The notes under the pieces: generated by a model
Told to the model about the DNA's origin: nothing
Seen by the model: only the letters and a program-made list of their open reading frames with translations
Database searches by the model: none
Program-made: the position numbers and the translations under genes
In this document: in pieces, positions 25,390 through 32,730 of the stretch
Layout: every line of letters starts with the position of its first letter
Numbering within the stretch: position 1 is the stretch's first letter
DNA from: Lachnospiraceae bacterium
GTDB taxonomy: Bacteria > Bacillota > Clostridia > Lachnospirales > Lachnospiraceae
Length of the DNA stretch: 35,053 nt
Direction of reading: 5' to 3'
Assembly (NCBI GenBank): GCA_900764225.1
Contig: CAAFNG010000048.1
Location: 1 to 35,053, forward strand

Positions 25390-25773
25390 ATGAAAATGTA
25401 TAAAAAACCGATAGTAACTGTTGATGCCGGACTGGCAGAAGGCGTATATGCGGCAAGCGGTGCATCCAAGGGTACACTGAATGTAACATATCATGGTGTA
25501 TGGGATCGCTGGGGAACCAATGGCGGTAAAGGCCTTGCAATGGCCGACTGGTCTGGTATTGATGGAACGATCACACTGAATATTACATTTAATGATACTG
25601 TGGATCAGGTAGAGACAGATGATGCTTCTGTACAAACTTCCTGGTCAGGAAATACTGCGACATTTACATTTGCAAGTACAGCAAGTAATCCACTGACGAT
25701 TGGAATTCATCTGAATCACGGAACAAGTATTGATAATCTGAAGATGACAGGATTTACATATTCTGTGAACTAA
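25390..25773 (+). CDS. Precursor-like secreted protein with a short polar leader (VYAASG-type) and a beta-rich core
   Basis: The 127-aa protein has GAGGAGG 10 nt before its ATG and its own strong promoter. The N terminus (MKMYKKPIVTVDAGLAEGVY then AASG) is short, charged and has no hydrophobic core, so it is not a Sec signal. Yet VYA|ASG and neighbouring residues fit small-residue signal-peptidase cleavage rules. The remaining ~100 residues contain no Cys, are rich in Thr, Asn, Gly and Trp, and show alternating hydrophobic strands (TITLNITF, TATFTFA, LTIGIHL) reminiscent of a carbohydrate-binding beta-sandwich. I infer a leader-guided cargo for the S26 peptidase, PqqD-like proteins and ABC exporter around it. 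Function is unknown; an adhesin, a polysaccharide-binding protein or a bacteriocin-like protein are options. Confidence 0.65.
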   Translation: MKMYKKPIVTVDAGLAEGVYAASGASKGTLNVTYHGVWDRWGTNGGKGLAMADWSGIDGTITLNITFNDTVDQVETDDASVQTSWSGNTATFTFASTASNPLTIGIHLNHGTSIDNLKMTGFTYSVN

Positions 25774-25811
25774 CTGAATCTGTGAATCTAGATCAAGATT
25801 AATTCAAATAT

Positions 25812-25860
25812 AAAAAATCCCCCACAGAAACAGGCAACCATTTCTGTGGGGGATTTTTTT
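25812..25860. terminator. Bidirectional rho-independent terminator
   Basis: A perfect stem of AAAAAATCCCCCACAGAAA (25812-25830) with its complement (25841-25859) and a 10-nt loop. The A and T tracts serve both strands, ending the precursor gene and the opposing ABC transporter gene. Confidence 0.92.
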
Positions 25861-25909
25861 AACACATTTGATAAGTTAAAGATTAAAAATCAGGCCGATA
25901 CATCGCAGC

Positions 25910-27679
25910 TCAAAACTCCTTTACCATCGCCTGAATCTCCTCGTCCCCAAGCACCTCGCACCTTTTATCCCTTATTGCATAAACCCGTGTACAGATATTT
26001 AAGACTGTAGGCCGATGAGTTGTCACGATACAGGTTCGGGGGTAAGTATCCTGCATGATATTCCTGAGAACTTTACGTTCTGTGGCTACATCCAGAGCGG
26101 AAGTTGCTTCATCCAGCAGAAGGATCGGAGATTTTCTGAGAAGAGCCCTGGCAATGGAAAGTCTCTGGGCCTGGCCTTCTGAGAAACCGCCACCCCGTTC
26201 TTTAATGACGCTTTCGATTCCATCCGGAAGCTTTTCCACGAAATCCCATGCACAGGCCAGTTTCAGTGCATCGATAATTTCTTCATCTGTGGCATCCTGC
26301 TTCACATTTCGCATATTTTCAGCAATCGTTCCCGAAAACATGGTATTTCCCTGAGGCACATAAGAAAACAGCTTTCTGGTAGACGGTGACATATCCAGCA
26401 TATTCGAGTGATTTTTGCCCGCACAGATATGGAAAGAACCGGTCTGTGGCGTCAGAAGGGACAAAATCAGACGCAGCATAGTTGTCTTACCTTCGCCGGA
26501 AGGCCCAACCAGGGCAACGATTTCATGAGGATAAGCCTCCATGGAAGCATTGGCAAAAACAGAAGTTCCGTTATGATAAGTATAGCTGAGATTCTGCATA
26601 TTCAGGCCGATTCCCTCCTCACGATACTGCTTTTCGAAGCTTCGGACAGCGGAATCCTGGCTGTAATCCTCCTGGGGCATTTCCACAATATCCATCAGTC
26701 GGCCGGCAGAGATCGTCAGCGAGATCGCAGAAGGAATCAGGCTGACCAGGGAATTCACTGCACTTGTCAGCGTGCCGGAAAGAGAAAGAAACATGGTCAT
26801 GGTTCCGTAACTGATCGCATTGCTCCATACACGGTAAATTCCCCAGCCATAACAGCTGTACGATACGATAAAACCGATAATGGACATAAGGACAGAGGTC
26901 AGGATGGACATTTTCTGGAAATCCAGCCGCATATTGATATAGTCTTTCTGAAGCGATTTCAGTTTGTCCGTGTAAAAATGGATCAGGTCAAAAGCTTTGA
27001 TAGTCTGGATATTGGAAAAAGCCTCCTGGTTAAATCCGTAAAGCTTTGCATTCATGGCAGCACTTCGCTGGTTATTATCCCGCATACGCCGAAGAAGCGG
27101 CCTGGAAAGCAATGCGCTGAACGGCATTCCAAGCAGTGCGAACAGAGCAAAGGTAGGATCGTAGTAAAGCACGATTGCGAGAGCACTGATAAAACGGAAC
27201 GTATAAATGATCAGGTTCGGTATCCAGTTCAGGATTCCGCTGGAAATATTGGAAGCATCGGAGCTCCACCGTGTCACCAGATCTCCGGTATGGTAATCCG
27301 TAAGAGATTCCCAGTCAGTCACCAGCATTTTGGAAAAAATATCGTTTTTGATCTCAGAATCCACCTTTAAATTAATAAACGTGGAGGCATATCCGGAAGC
27401 CTGTGAAACCAGGATATTGGCTACGGAAAAACCGATCATTGCAGCAAAAGTACTCAGAAGTTTCCCGGTCTGATGGCCGGTGATGATATCGACCAGATCT
27501 TTGGAGATCAGGCTGGAGACCAGGGAAACTCCGGTTCCGGTAATTCCAAGCAAAGTATAGAGAATCATAGCTTTCCAGTAACGTTTGCCGTACTGATAGA
27601 TCCATAAGGTCTGTTTCCACATTTTTTTCAAAGTGCCCTGTTTCAGATGTTTCCAGACCAGAAGTATTTTATCTTTCAT
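25910..27679 (-). CDS. ABC exporter, fused membrane and ATPase domains (no peptidase domain)
   Basis: A 589-aa type I exporter half-transporter. Six membrane helices span residues about 35-325. The ATPase domain carries Walker A GPSGEGKT (392-399), signature FSEGQAQ, Walker B ILLLDEATSALD and the H-loop TTHR. There is no N-terminal C39 peptidase domain, so leader removal must be done by another enzyme; the S26 peptidase nearby is the candidate. The ATG overlaps the stop of the PqqD-HPrK-like gene (27676-27679), and GGAGGATC lies just before it, so the two are cotranscribed. Likely cargo is the 127-aa protein encoded convergently beside it. Lipid or drug export cannot be excluded from sequence. 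Confidence 0.88.
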   Translation of the reverse strand: MKDKILLVWKHLKQGTLKKMWKQTLWIYQYGKRYWKAMILYTLLGITGTGVSLVSSLISKDLVDIITGHQTGKLLSTFAAMIGFSVANILVSQASGYASTFINLKVDSEIKNDIFSKMLVTDWESLTDYHTGDLVTRWSSDASNISSGILNWIPNLIIYTFRFISALAIVLYYDPTFALFALLGMPFSALLSRPLLRRMRDNNQRSAAMNAKLYGFNQEAFSNIQTIKAFDLIHFYTDKLKSLQKDYINMRLDFQKMSILTSVLMSIIGFIVSYSCYGWGIYRVWSNAISYGTMTMFLSLSGTLTSAVNSLVSLIPSAISLTISAGRLMDIVEMPQEDYSQDSAVRSFEKQYREEGIGLNMQNLSYTYHNGTSVFANASMEAYPHEIVALVGPSGEGKTTMLRLILSLLTPQTGSFHICAGKNHSNMLDMSPSTRKLFSYVPQGNTMFSGTIAENMRNVKQDATDEEIIDALKLACAWDFVEKLPDGIESVIKERGGGFSEGQAQRLSIARALLRKSPILLLDEATSALDVATERKVLRNIMQDTYPRTCIVTTHRPTVLNICTRVYAIRDKRCEVLGDEEIQAMVKEF

Positions 27680-28839
27680 TGCAGATCCTCCAGTTGATCA
27701 ATCGCTGCTTTCATTGTATGGGCAGCAGAGGGATTTTTTGTACACAGAAAATGCAGTACAGGTACATGCTCTGCAATTTTTTCCGCAAAGGATAAATTCT
27801 GTGAAAGCTGCAGCTCTTTCCAGGCGGGAGAGATCATACGCTGCATTACCCGGAGGATTTTTTCTGAAGGCAATAATTCTTCCAGATGATCTGTCTGCGT
27901 ATCACGCCCAAGGAGAACGATTCCTCCAAGTTCGTATTGTCTGGTAGTAAAAATTCTCGAAGTTCCGCACCAGGGAATGCCGTAAACTATGATATGATCG
28001 TCCTGAAGTCCCAGCAGATTAAGGTCTCCATTCAGGTATGGTATGTCCCAGAGTTCATGCCACAAAGCAGTATGCGTAGATTTTCCCATACCGGAATGTC
28101 CGGAAAAAAGCCAGGCCTTTTTCTGATAGAGAATGGATGCAGAGTGAATCGCAAAGAGGCCGTTTTTCTGGGCGAGAAAAAGAAAAAACAGACGTATGGC
28201 ATGAAACAGATTTTCTATGTTTAAATCAGTTGCCAGAGGATTACAGTAGATCCTTACATAAGATCCATCTTTGAGCATATGTGCTTCGTAGATATTTTTC
28301 ATCTGAGGAAACAGAACAATATAGCGGTCAGAATTCTCAAAAATCGTCATTTCAGAATTCTGAAGAAGAATCTGTTCATAATAACGGCTGGCCGGAGGGG
28401 CAGTAACAAGCTCAATGTTCTGTTCCGCATTATCAGAGAAGTCTTTGTAAAATGGCTTAAAACACTCTGAAAACAGTTCTTCGGGACCATACAGTTTTAT
28501 GGGAATTCCGGCGATGATAATGGATGCGGAAGGCTGTGATGAAATCAGGTGGAGATCTTCGGTGATCATTCCCAGCCCGGTAAGCTGGACAAGAAAATCT
28601 TTCACATCATTAAGAAGCTCCGGAAAAAGAGTTTCATCAAGCTGATAAGTTCTGACAAGAAGATCAGTCAGCTGCCTGGGACTGGCTCCTTCATTGTGCT
28701 GAAGGGCATTCCAGAGAAATACACTGGTATCATTAAGCACAAAGCCTTTTTTCTGATCTGCGATCTGTTGCCCATATGGCAGCAGATAACAGGTGTCTTT
28801 AATTTTGCGGAGTGTGAATCCGGGTTGACATCTGAACAT
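27676..28839 (-). CDS. PqqD-like domain fused to an HPr kinase/PEPCK-like ATPase domain
   Basis: A 387-aa fusion. Residues about 15-95 are PqqD-like (YLLPYG, FVLNDTSVFLWNALQ, then a helix ending LTGLGMI). Residues about 215-320 resemble the HPr-kinase fold: LFAIHSASILY, P-loop GHSGMGKST (247-255), NGD (270-272) as Walker-B-like site and GIPWCGTSR. HPr kinase homologues in paeninodin-type clusters phosphorylate the precursor, and the fused PqqD domain would hold the leader in place. No HPr or PTS gene is nearby, so carbon-catabolite control is unlikely. It is the first gene of a two-gene operon with the ABC exporter. AAAGGA precedes the ATG at a longish distance (about 11 nt). Confidence 0.78.
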   Translation of the reverse strand: MFRCQPGFTLRKIKDTCYLLPYGQQIADQKKGFVLNDTSVFLWNALQHNEGASPRQLTDLLVRTYQLDETLFPELLNDVKDFLVQLTGLGMITEDLHLISSQPSASIIIAGIPIKLYGPEELFSECFKPFYKDFSDNAEQNIELVTAPPASRYYEQILLQNSEMTIFENSDRYIVLFPQMKNIYEAHMLKDGSYVRIYCNPLATDLNIENLFHAIRLFFLFLAQKNGLFAIHSASILYQKKAWLFSGHSGMGKSTHTALWHELWDIPYLNGDLNLLGLQDDHIIVYGIPWCGTSRIFTTRQYELGGIVLLGRDTQTDHLEELLPSEKILRVMQRMISPAWKELQLSQNLSFAEKIAEHVPVLHFLCTKNPSAAHTMKAAIDQLEDLQ

Positions 28840-28888
28840 AATAAAAAGGTTTCCTTTCTCTTTCTGAAAGTCAAAGTTTTCAAAACAG

Positions 28889-28894
28889 ATTATA
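28889..28894 (-). promoter_or_regulatory. Extended -10 promoter for the kinase-like/ABC operon
   Basis: On the minus strand TGT-TATAAT gives a perfect -10 with the TGn extension, and no convincing -35 box lies upstream of it. It is divergent from the guaA promoter, 44 bp away. Confidence 0.5.
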
Positions 28895-28937
28895 ACACAA
28901 AAATCAGCAAAATCTTTCTATGAGTTGAAATTAGACA

Positions 28938-28966
28938 TTGTAAAAATTCTGTGACTCATTTATAAT
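28938..28966 (+). promoter_or_regulatory. guaA promoter
   Basis: TTGTAA (28938-28943), a 17-bp spacer and a perfect TATAAT (28961-28966). Predicted start near 28973 and a leader of about 38 nt, too short for a purine riboswitch. Confidence 0.75.
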
Positions 28967-28975
28967 GAGTAACAG
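28949..28975. promoter_or_regulatory. Inverted repeat covering the guaA -10 region (possible operator)
   Basis: CTGTGACTCATT (28949-28960), a TAT centre, and AATGAGTAACAG (28964-28975) match as an inverted repeat with a single mismatch. The dyad lies from mid-spacer to the expected start site, where a bound protein would block polymerase. Confidence 0.45.
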
Positions 28976-29010
28976 ATTCTAAAGATGTTATAAAAAACAG
29001 GAGGAAAGCC

Positions 29011-30588
29011 TTGAAAAGAGAATTAGTTATTGTCATTGATTTTGGCGGTCAGTACAATCAGCTGGTTGCAAGACGTGTCAGAGAGTGCAATGTATACTGT
29101 GAGATCTATTCTTACAAGACAGATCTTGAGAAGATCAAAGCAATGAATCCTAAGGGAATCATCCTCACCGGCGGCCCGAACAGCTGTTATGAGGCAGATT
29201 CACCGACTTACCAGAAAGAATTATTCGAGCTTGGTATTCCGGTACTTGGACTTTGTTATGGTGCACAGCTTATGATGCACGTTCTTGGCGGAAAAGTTGA
29301 AAAAGCAGATGTCAGTGAATACGGTAAGACAGAGCTCCTTATCGACAAAAAAGATTCCAGAATCTTCAAAAACGTATCTGACAAAACCATCTGCTGGATG
29401 AGCCATACAGACTATATTTCTCAGGTCGCACCGGGATTTGAGATCGCTGCACATACAGCAGACTGTCCGGTAGCAACTGCTCAGAATGAAGAGAAGAAAC
29501 TGTATGCGATCCAGTTCCATCCGGAGGTACTTCACACAGTAGAAGGAAAAACCATGCTGTCCAACTTCGTACTTGGTGTCTGTGAATGTGCCGGAGACTG
29601 GAAGATGGATGCCTTTGTTGAACACACGATCAAAGAGATCCGCGAGAAAGTCGGTGATGGAAAAGTTCTCCTTGCCCTGTCAGGTGGTGTAGATTCCTCC
29701 GTAGCAGCAGGACTTCTTTCCAGAGCGATCGGCAAGCAGCTTACCTGCGTATTTGTAGATCATGGTCTTCTTCGTAAGGATGAAGGTGATGAGGTTGAGG
29801 GTGTATTCGGACCGAATGGTCAGTTTGACCTGAACTTTATCCGCGTGAATGCACAGCAGAGATATTATGACAAACTTGCCGGTGTTACAGAGCCAGAGGC
29901 GAAACGTAAGATCATCGGTGAAGAGTTTATCCGTATCTTCGAGGAGGAAGCCAAGAAGATCGGTGCTGTAGATTTCCTTGCACAGGGAACCATTTATCCG
30001 GACGTTGTAGAGAGCGGTCTCGGCGGAGAATCTGCAGTGATCAAATCCCATCACAACGTAGGTGGACTTCCGGATTTCGTTGATTTCAAAGAGATCATCG
30101 AGCCGCTTCGTGATCTTTTCAAAGATGAGGTACGTAAAGCCGGGCTTGAGCTTGGAATCCCTGAAAAACTGGTATTCCGTCAGCCATTCCCGGGTCCGGG
30201 ACTTGGAATCCGTATTATCGGTGAAGTCACCGAAGAGAAGGTACGTATCGTACAGGATGCAGATTTTATCTACCGTGAAGAGGTTGATAAAGCAGCAGCT
30301 GACTATAAGAAAGAGCACGGTGAAGATCCGTCCTGGATGCCGAACCAGTACTTCGCAGCACTTACCAATATGCGAAGTGTTGGTGTTATGGGCGATTTCA
30401 GAACATACGATTATGCAGTAGCACTCCGCGCCGTTAAGACTATTGACTTTATGACTGCTGAATCTGCTGAGATTCCTTATGCAGTACTTAATAAGGTGAT
30501 GAACCGCATTATTAATGAGGTTAAGGGCGTAAACCGCGTATTCTATGATCTTACCAGTAAGCCGCCTGGAACGATTGAGTTTGAATAA
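29011..30588 (+). CDS. guaA: GMP synthase (glutamine-hydrolysing)
   Basis: GuaA converts XMP to GMP with glutamine and ATP, the last step of guanine nucleotide synthesis. The 525-aa length is normal. The class I amidotransferase half has Cys82 in LGLCYGAQ and His170/Glu172 in QFHPEV. The ATP-pyrophosphatase half has SGGVDSS (224-230), and the C-terminal dimerisation domain ends with PPGTIEFE. It starts with TTG at 29011 after a perfect AGGAGG (28999-29004). The 3' end of guaA is a known integration hotspot for genomic islands, and an integrase-bearing element follows here. The coding sequence is intact, so the integration regenerated or spared its end. Confidence 0.98.
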   Translation: MKRELVIVIDFGGQYNQLVARRVRECNVYCEIYSYKTDLEKIKAMNPKGIILTGGPNSCYEADSPTYQKELFELGIPVLGLCYGAQLMMHVLGGKVEKADVSEYGKTELLIDKKDSRIFKNVSDKTICWMSHTDYISQVAPGFEIAAHTADCPVATAQNEEKKLYAIQFHPEVLHTVEGKTMLSNFVLGVCECAGDWKMDAFVEHTIKEIREKVGDGKVLLALSGGVDSSVAAGLLSRAIGKQLTCVFVDHGLLRKDEGDEVEGVFGPNGQFDLNFIRVNAQQRYYDKLAGVTEPEAKRKIIGEEFIRIFEEEAKKIGAVDFLAQGTIYPDVVESGLGGESAVIKSHHNVGGLPDFVDFKEIIEPLRDLFKDEVRKAGLELGIPEKLVFRQPFPGPGLGIRIIGEVTEEKVRIVQDADFIYREEVDKAAADYKKEHGEDPSWMPNQYFAALTNMRSVGVMGDFRTYDYAVALRAVKTIDFMTAESAEIPYAVLNKVMNRIINEVKGVNRVFYDLTSKPPGTIEFE

Positions 30589-30598
30589 TTAAAAATTT

Positions 30599-30629
30599 CT
30601 GGAAAGCCTTATAAACAGGGCGTTTCCGG
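30599..30629. repeat. Inverted repeat directly after guaA
   Basis: CTGGAAA-GCC (30599-30608) pairs with GGC-G-TTTCCGG (30619-30629), with one bulged G. There is no T-tract behind it. It may be the remains of the guaA terminator separated from its U-run by the integration, or part of the attachment site. Confidence 0.4.
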
Positions 30630-30646
30630 GCAGATAAAGTTCTATT

Positions 30647-30707
30647 TGATAACAAAATGATAACACTGGATATTTTGGCATTATTTATCAGGTATCCTGT
30701 GGTTATC
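30647..30707. repeat. GATAAC repeats, candidate integrase arm-type sites
   Basis: TGATAACA at 30647-30654 recurs at 30658-30665 with an 11-bp period. An inverted copy (GTTATC) is at 30702-30707. Short direct and inverted repeats near the guaA boundary are where a tyrosine recombinase binds its arm sites. Confidence 0.4.
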
Positions 30708-30724
30708 GAGTAATATGTGTGAAA

Positions 30725-30785
30725 CCGACAAAAAAGGTCTTACTGAATTGAGTGAAATCAATTTGGTAAGGCCTTTTTTCGTCGG
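30725..30785. terminator. Long bidirectional terminator
   Basis: The outer arms CCGAC / GTCGG, then AAAAAAGG / CCTTTTTT, then TCTTAC / GTAAGG and TGAATTGA / TCAATTTG with G-T pairs form one long hairpin. It closes the XRE repressor gene (minus strand) and stops guaA read-through. Confidence 0.8.
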
Positions 30786-30788
30786 CTT

Positions 30789-31238
30789 TTATTTTGCGTT
30801 TTTTGGATAGTTGTAACGCCACTGATCATATTCTTCCTGAGTGATCTCGCCGGATTTGAGTTTTTCTGCCTGTTCCTGCCACGCATGGAACATATCGAAC
30901 ATGGAAAGGTAGGTGGTTCCCTTGGCCTTGTCCAGCCGGAGACAAAGTTCTCCATCAATCTCATCAATGTGAAGCCCGTAAAGGTCTTCTAAGGTAAATA
31001 AGGTATGCATCAGTCCAACGTAACTGTCAATATCCGGGACAGCAAGAGCATGAGGGGATACTTCAAAAATATCAGCCAATGCGTTCAGATATTTTTCTTT
31101 TGGACTGCGTGCCCCTTTTTCATACTGTGCAATGCGGACATCAGCCTGTGAATCACTGAATCCCAGCTGTTGACCCAAATATTTCTGCGTGAAACCACGC
31201 AGAAGTCTGAAATGGTGGATTCTTTCGCCTATTGCCAT
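30789..31238 (-). CDS. XRE-family helix-turn-helix repressor of the element
   Basis: A 149-aa protein from ATG 31238, with AGGAGA about 9 nt before it; the longer frame from 31316 is rejected. Residues 1-65 are a lambda-repressor/Cro-type HTH (ERIHHFRLLRGFTQKYLG, then RIAQYEKGARSP, ALADIFEV). The rest is helical and acidic, ending with a region often seen in element regulators (YLSMFDMFHAWQEQAE). It is divergent from the excisionase-like gene with three identical-type operator dyads between them. This implies a repressor that holds integration/excision functions silent and represses itself. Confidence 0.85.
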   Translation of the reverse strand: MAIGERIHHFRLLRGFTQKYLGQQLGFSDSQADVRIAQYEKGARSPKEKYLNALADIFEVSPHALAVPDIDSYVGLMHTLFTLEDLYGLHIDEIDGELCLRLDKAKGTTYLSMFDMFHAWQEQAEKLKSGEITQEEYDQWRYNYPKNAK

Positions 31239-31273
31239 ACGTTTATATCTCCTGTCTTTTTCTTGATAGGTTG

Positions 31274-31302
31274 AGTATAGCATATCCAAATGGTAGAAAC
31301 AA
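31274..31302 (-). promoter_or_regulatory. Promoter of the XRE repressor gene
   Basis: On the minus strand TTGTTT (31297-31302), a 17-bp spacer and TATACT (31274-31279). Operator O1 lies just upstream of its -35 box. Confidence 0.5.
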
Positions 31303-31308
31303 GAAAAT

Positions 31309-31326
31309 CCATACAAAAAAGTATGG
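31309..31326. promoter_or_regulatory. Operator-like dyad O1
   Basis: CCATAC-AAAAAA-GTATGG, perfect 6-bp arms with a 6-bp A-rich centre. Confidence 0.6.
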
Positions 31327-31345
31327 GTAAATGTATTGAAAGTAC

Positions 31346-31374
31346 TTGACCCATACAGAATAGTATAGTATAAT
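31346..31374 (+). promoter_or_regulatory. Promoter of the excisionase/integrase operon
   Basis: TTGACC (31346-31351), exactly 17 bp, and a perfect TATAAT (31369-31374). It is the strongest promoter by consensus in the window. Operator O2 fills its spacer. Confidence 0.8.
31351..31368. promoter_or_regulatory. Operator-like dyad O2 in the promoter spacer
   Basis: CCATAC-AGAATA-GTATAG, five of six arm bases symmetric, lying precisely between the -35 and -10 boxes. Confidence 0.65.
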
Positions 31375-31379
31375 TTAAC

Positions 31380-31397
31380 CCATACAAAATAGTATAG
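31380..31397. promoter_or_regulatory. Operator-like dyad O3
   Basis: CCATAC-AAAATA-GTATAG, same design as O2, 29 bp further on, at and just after the expected transcription start. Confidence 0.65.
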
Positions 31398-31420
31398 TAA
31401 AAAGAAAGGAGAAATTTTCT

Positions 31421-31615
31421 ATGAGTAAAATGTTTATGAATGTGAAAGAGGTCATGGAAGTCCTGGAAGTATCGGAGTCCTATGCATACAAGCTGATGAA
31501 AAGGCTAAACAGGGAATTGCAGGCAATGGGATGTCAGACAATCGCAGGAAAAGTTGACCGGAAGTATTTTTATGAGCAGTTCTATGGAACAAGATCGAAT
31601 GATGGGAGGAATTAG
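31421..31615 (+). CDS. Excisionase-like small HTH protein
   Basis: This 64-aa protein has an N-terminal MerR/Xis-type winged-helix start (NVKEVMEVLEVSESYAYKLM, residues about 7-26), then a basic stretch and RKYFYEQFYG. It is two bases before the integrase gene and shares its operon, the typical place for a recombination directionality factor. AAAGGAGA precedes the ATG at about 9 nt. The gene lies under the O2/O3-controlled promoter. A general DNA-binding role is the alternative. Confidence 0.75.
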   Translation: MSKMFMNVKEVMEVLEVSESYAYKLMKRLNRELQAMGCQTIAGKVDRKYFYEQFYGTRSNDGRN

Positions 31616-31617
31616 GA

Positions 31618-32730
31618 ATGGCAATTTACAAGAATGACAATGGCACCTGGTATGTAATGATTCGTTATCAGGACTGGACAGGTGCAAGAAAACAGAAATG
31701 CAAACGAGGATTTTCTACAAGAAAAGAAGCTGCGGACTGGGAATTACAATTCAAATTACAGAAGAAAGCAAGCGTGGATATGACAATGGAAAGCTTTTGC
31801 ACTATGTATGAAGAAGATGTCAGACCTTCTTTGAAGCAGAGTACCTGGCTTACAAAAGAAAATATTATTCAGAAAAAGATTCTTCCGTATCTTGGAAAAC
31901 GTAAAGTATCGGAAATTACAGCTAAAGATGTGATGGACTGGCATAACCAGATGAGAAAACTGAAAACGAAAACAGGAAAACCGCTTTCGCCAACGTATCT
32001 GAAAACGATACATGGACAATTAAGCACTATTTTTAATCATGCAGTGAAATATTACGATCTTAGCACTAATCCGGCAAGAAAAGCTGGGGCACTGGGAGAA
32101 GAAGAAGGCAAGGAAATGTTGTTCTGGACAAAAGAGGAGTATAAGCGATTTGCAGAAGAAATGATGGACAAACCTCTTTCCTACTATGCTTTTCAACTGC
32201 TTTACTGGTGTGGAATTCGTTCGGGCGAGCTGCTTGCTTTAACACCAGCAGATTTTAATTTCAAAAAGAAAACGCTTCGGATCAATAAGTCCTATCAGCG
32301 TTTGAAAGGAGAAGATGTAATCAGTACGCCAAAGACAAAGAACAGTGTACGGACAGTCATAATGCCACAGTTTCTGTGTGATGAAATGCAGGACTGCCTG
32401 AAATTATATTACAGTTTAAAGCCTGACGACCGCATTTTTCCGGTAACAAAATATTATCTGAATCATGAGATGGAAAGAGGCTGTAAAGCGAGTGGGGTAA
32501 AGAAAATCAGAGTTCATGATCTCAGGCATAGTCATGTATCCCTGTTGATCAATATGGGGTATACCGCACTAGCAATCGGAAAAAGGGTTGGACATTCAGC
32601 AGAAAAGATTACTTACCGGTATGCACATCTGTTTCCGTCGGTACAGCAGGACATGGCAGAGCAGCTGGATGCGGAAAATATGGATGAAGAATTAAATGAA
32701 GTAGAAGGAGGACTTGCAAATGTCGGCTAA
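31618..32730 (+). CDS. Tyrosine recombinase (phage/ICE-type integrase)
   Basis: A 370-aa integrase with three domains. An arm-binding N terminus spans residues 1-48 (WYVMIRYQDWTGARKQKCKR). A SAM-like core-binding domain spans residues about 52-160. The catalytic domain has Arg201 (GIRSGELL), a Lys in the beta-hairpin (TPKTKNS, K239/K241), His300 and Arg303 (HDLRHSH), His326 (VGHSAEK) and nucleophile Tyr335 (YRYAHLFP). All catalytic residues are present, so the element should be able to move. It presumably recombines an attachment site at the guaA 3' end. The next gene starts before its stop, so the operon continues with the mobilization protein. Confidence 0.95.
   Translation: MAIYKNDNGTWYVMIRYQDWTGARKQKCKRGFSTRKEAADWELQFKLQKKASVDMTMESFCTMYEEDVRPSLKQSTWLTKENIIQKKILPYLGKRKVSEITAKDVMDWHNQMRKLKTKTGKPLSPTYLKTIHGQLSTIFNHAVKYYDLSTNPARKAGALGEEEGKEMLFWTKEEYKRFAEEMMDKPLSYYAFQLLYWCGIRSGELLALTPADFNFKKKTLRINKSYQRLKGEDVISTPKTKNSVRTVIMPQFLCDEMQDCLKLYYSLKPDDRIFPVTKYYLNHEMERGCKASGVKKIRVHDLRHSHVSLLINMGYTALAIGKRVGHSAEKITYRYAHLFPSVQQDMAEQLDAENMDEELNEVEGGLANVG

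Noticed and set aside
25390..25461. Classical Sec signal peptide on the 127-aa protein
   Set aside because: The N-terminal 24 residues have no hydrophobic stretch.
26408..27370. Long plus-strand open frame inside the ABC exporter gene
   Set aside because: It is antisense to a gene with complete ABC motifs; its translation is low-complexity and has no start signal. The same holds for other long antisense frames (for example 2972-3622, 10457-11257, 5812-6465).
23116..28839. Lasso peptide cluster
   Set aside because: Kinase, nucleotidyltransferase, PqqD and ABC parts fit, but no asparagine-synthetase-like cyclase, no transglutaminase-like protease and no short precursor are found.
28967..29010. 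Purine riboswitch before guaA
   Set aside because: The leader is only about 40 nt and lacks the conserved core.
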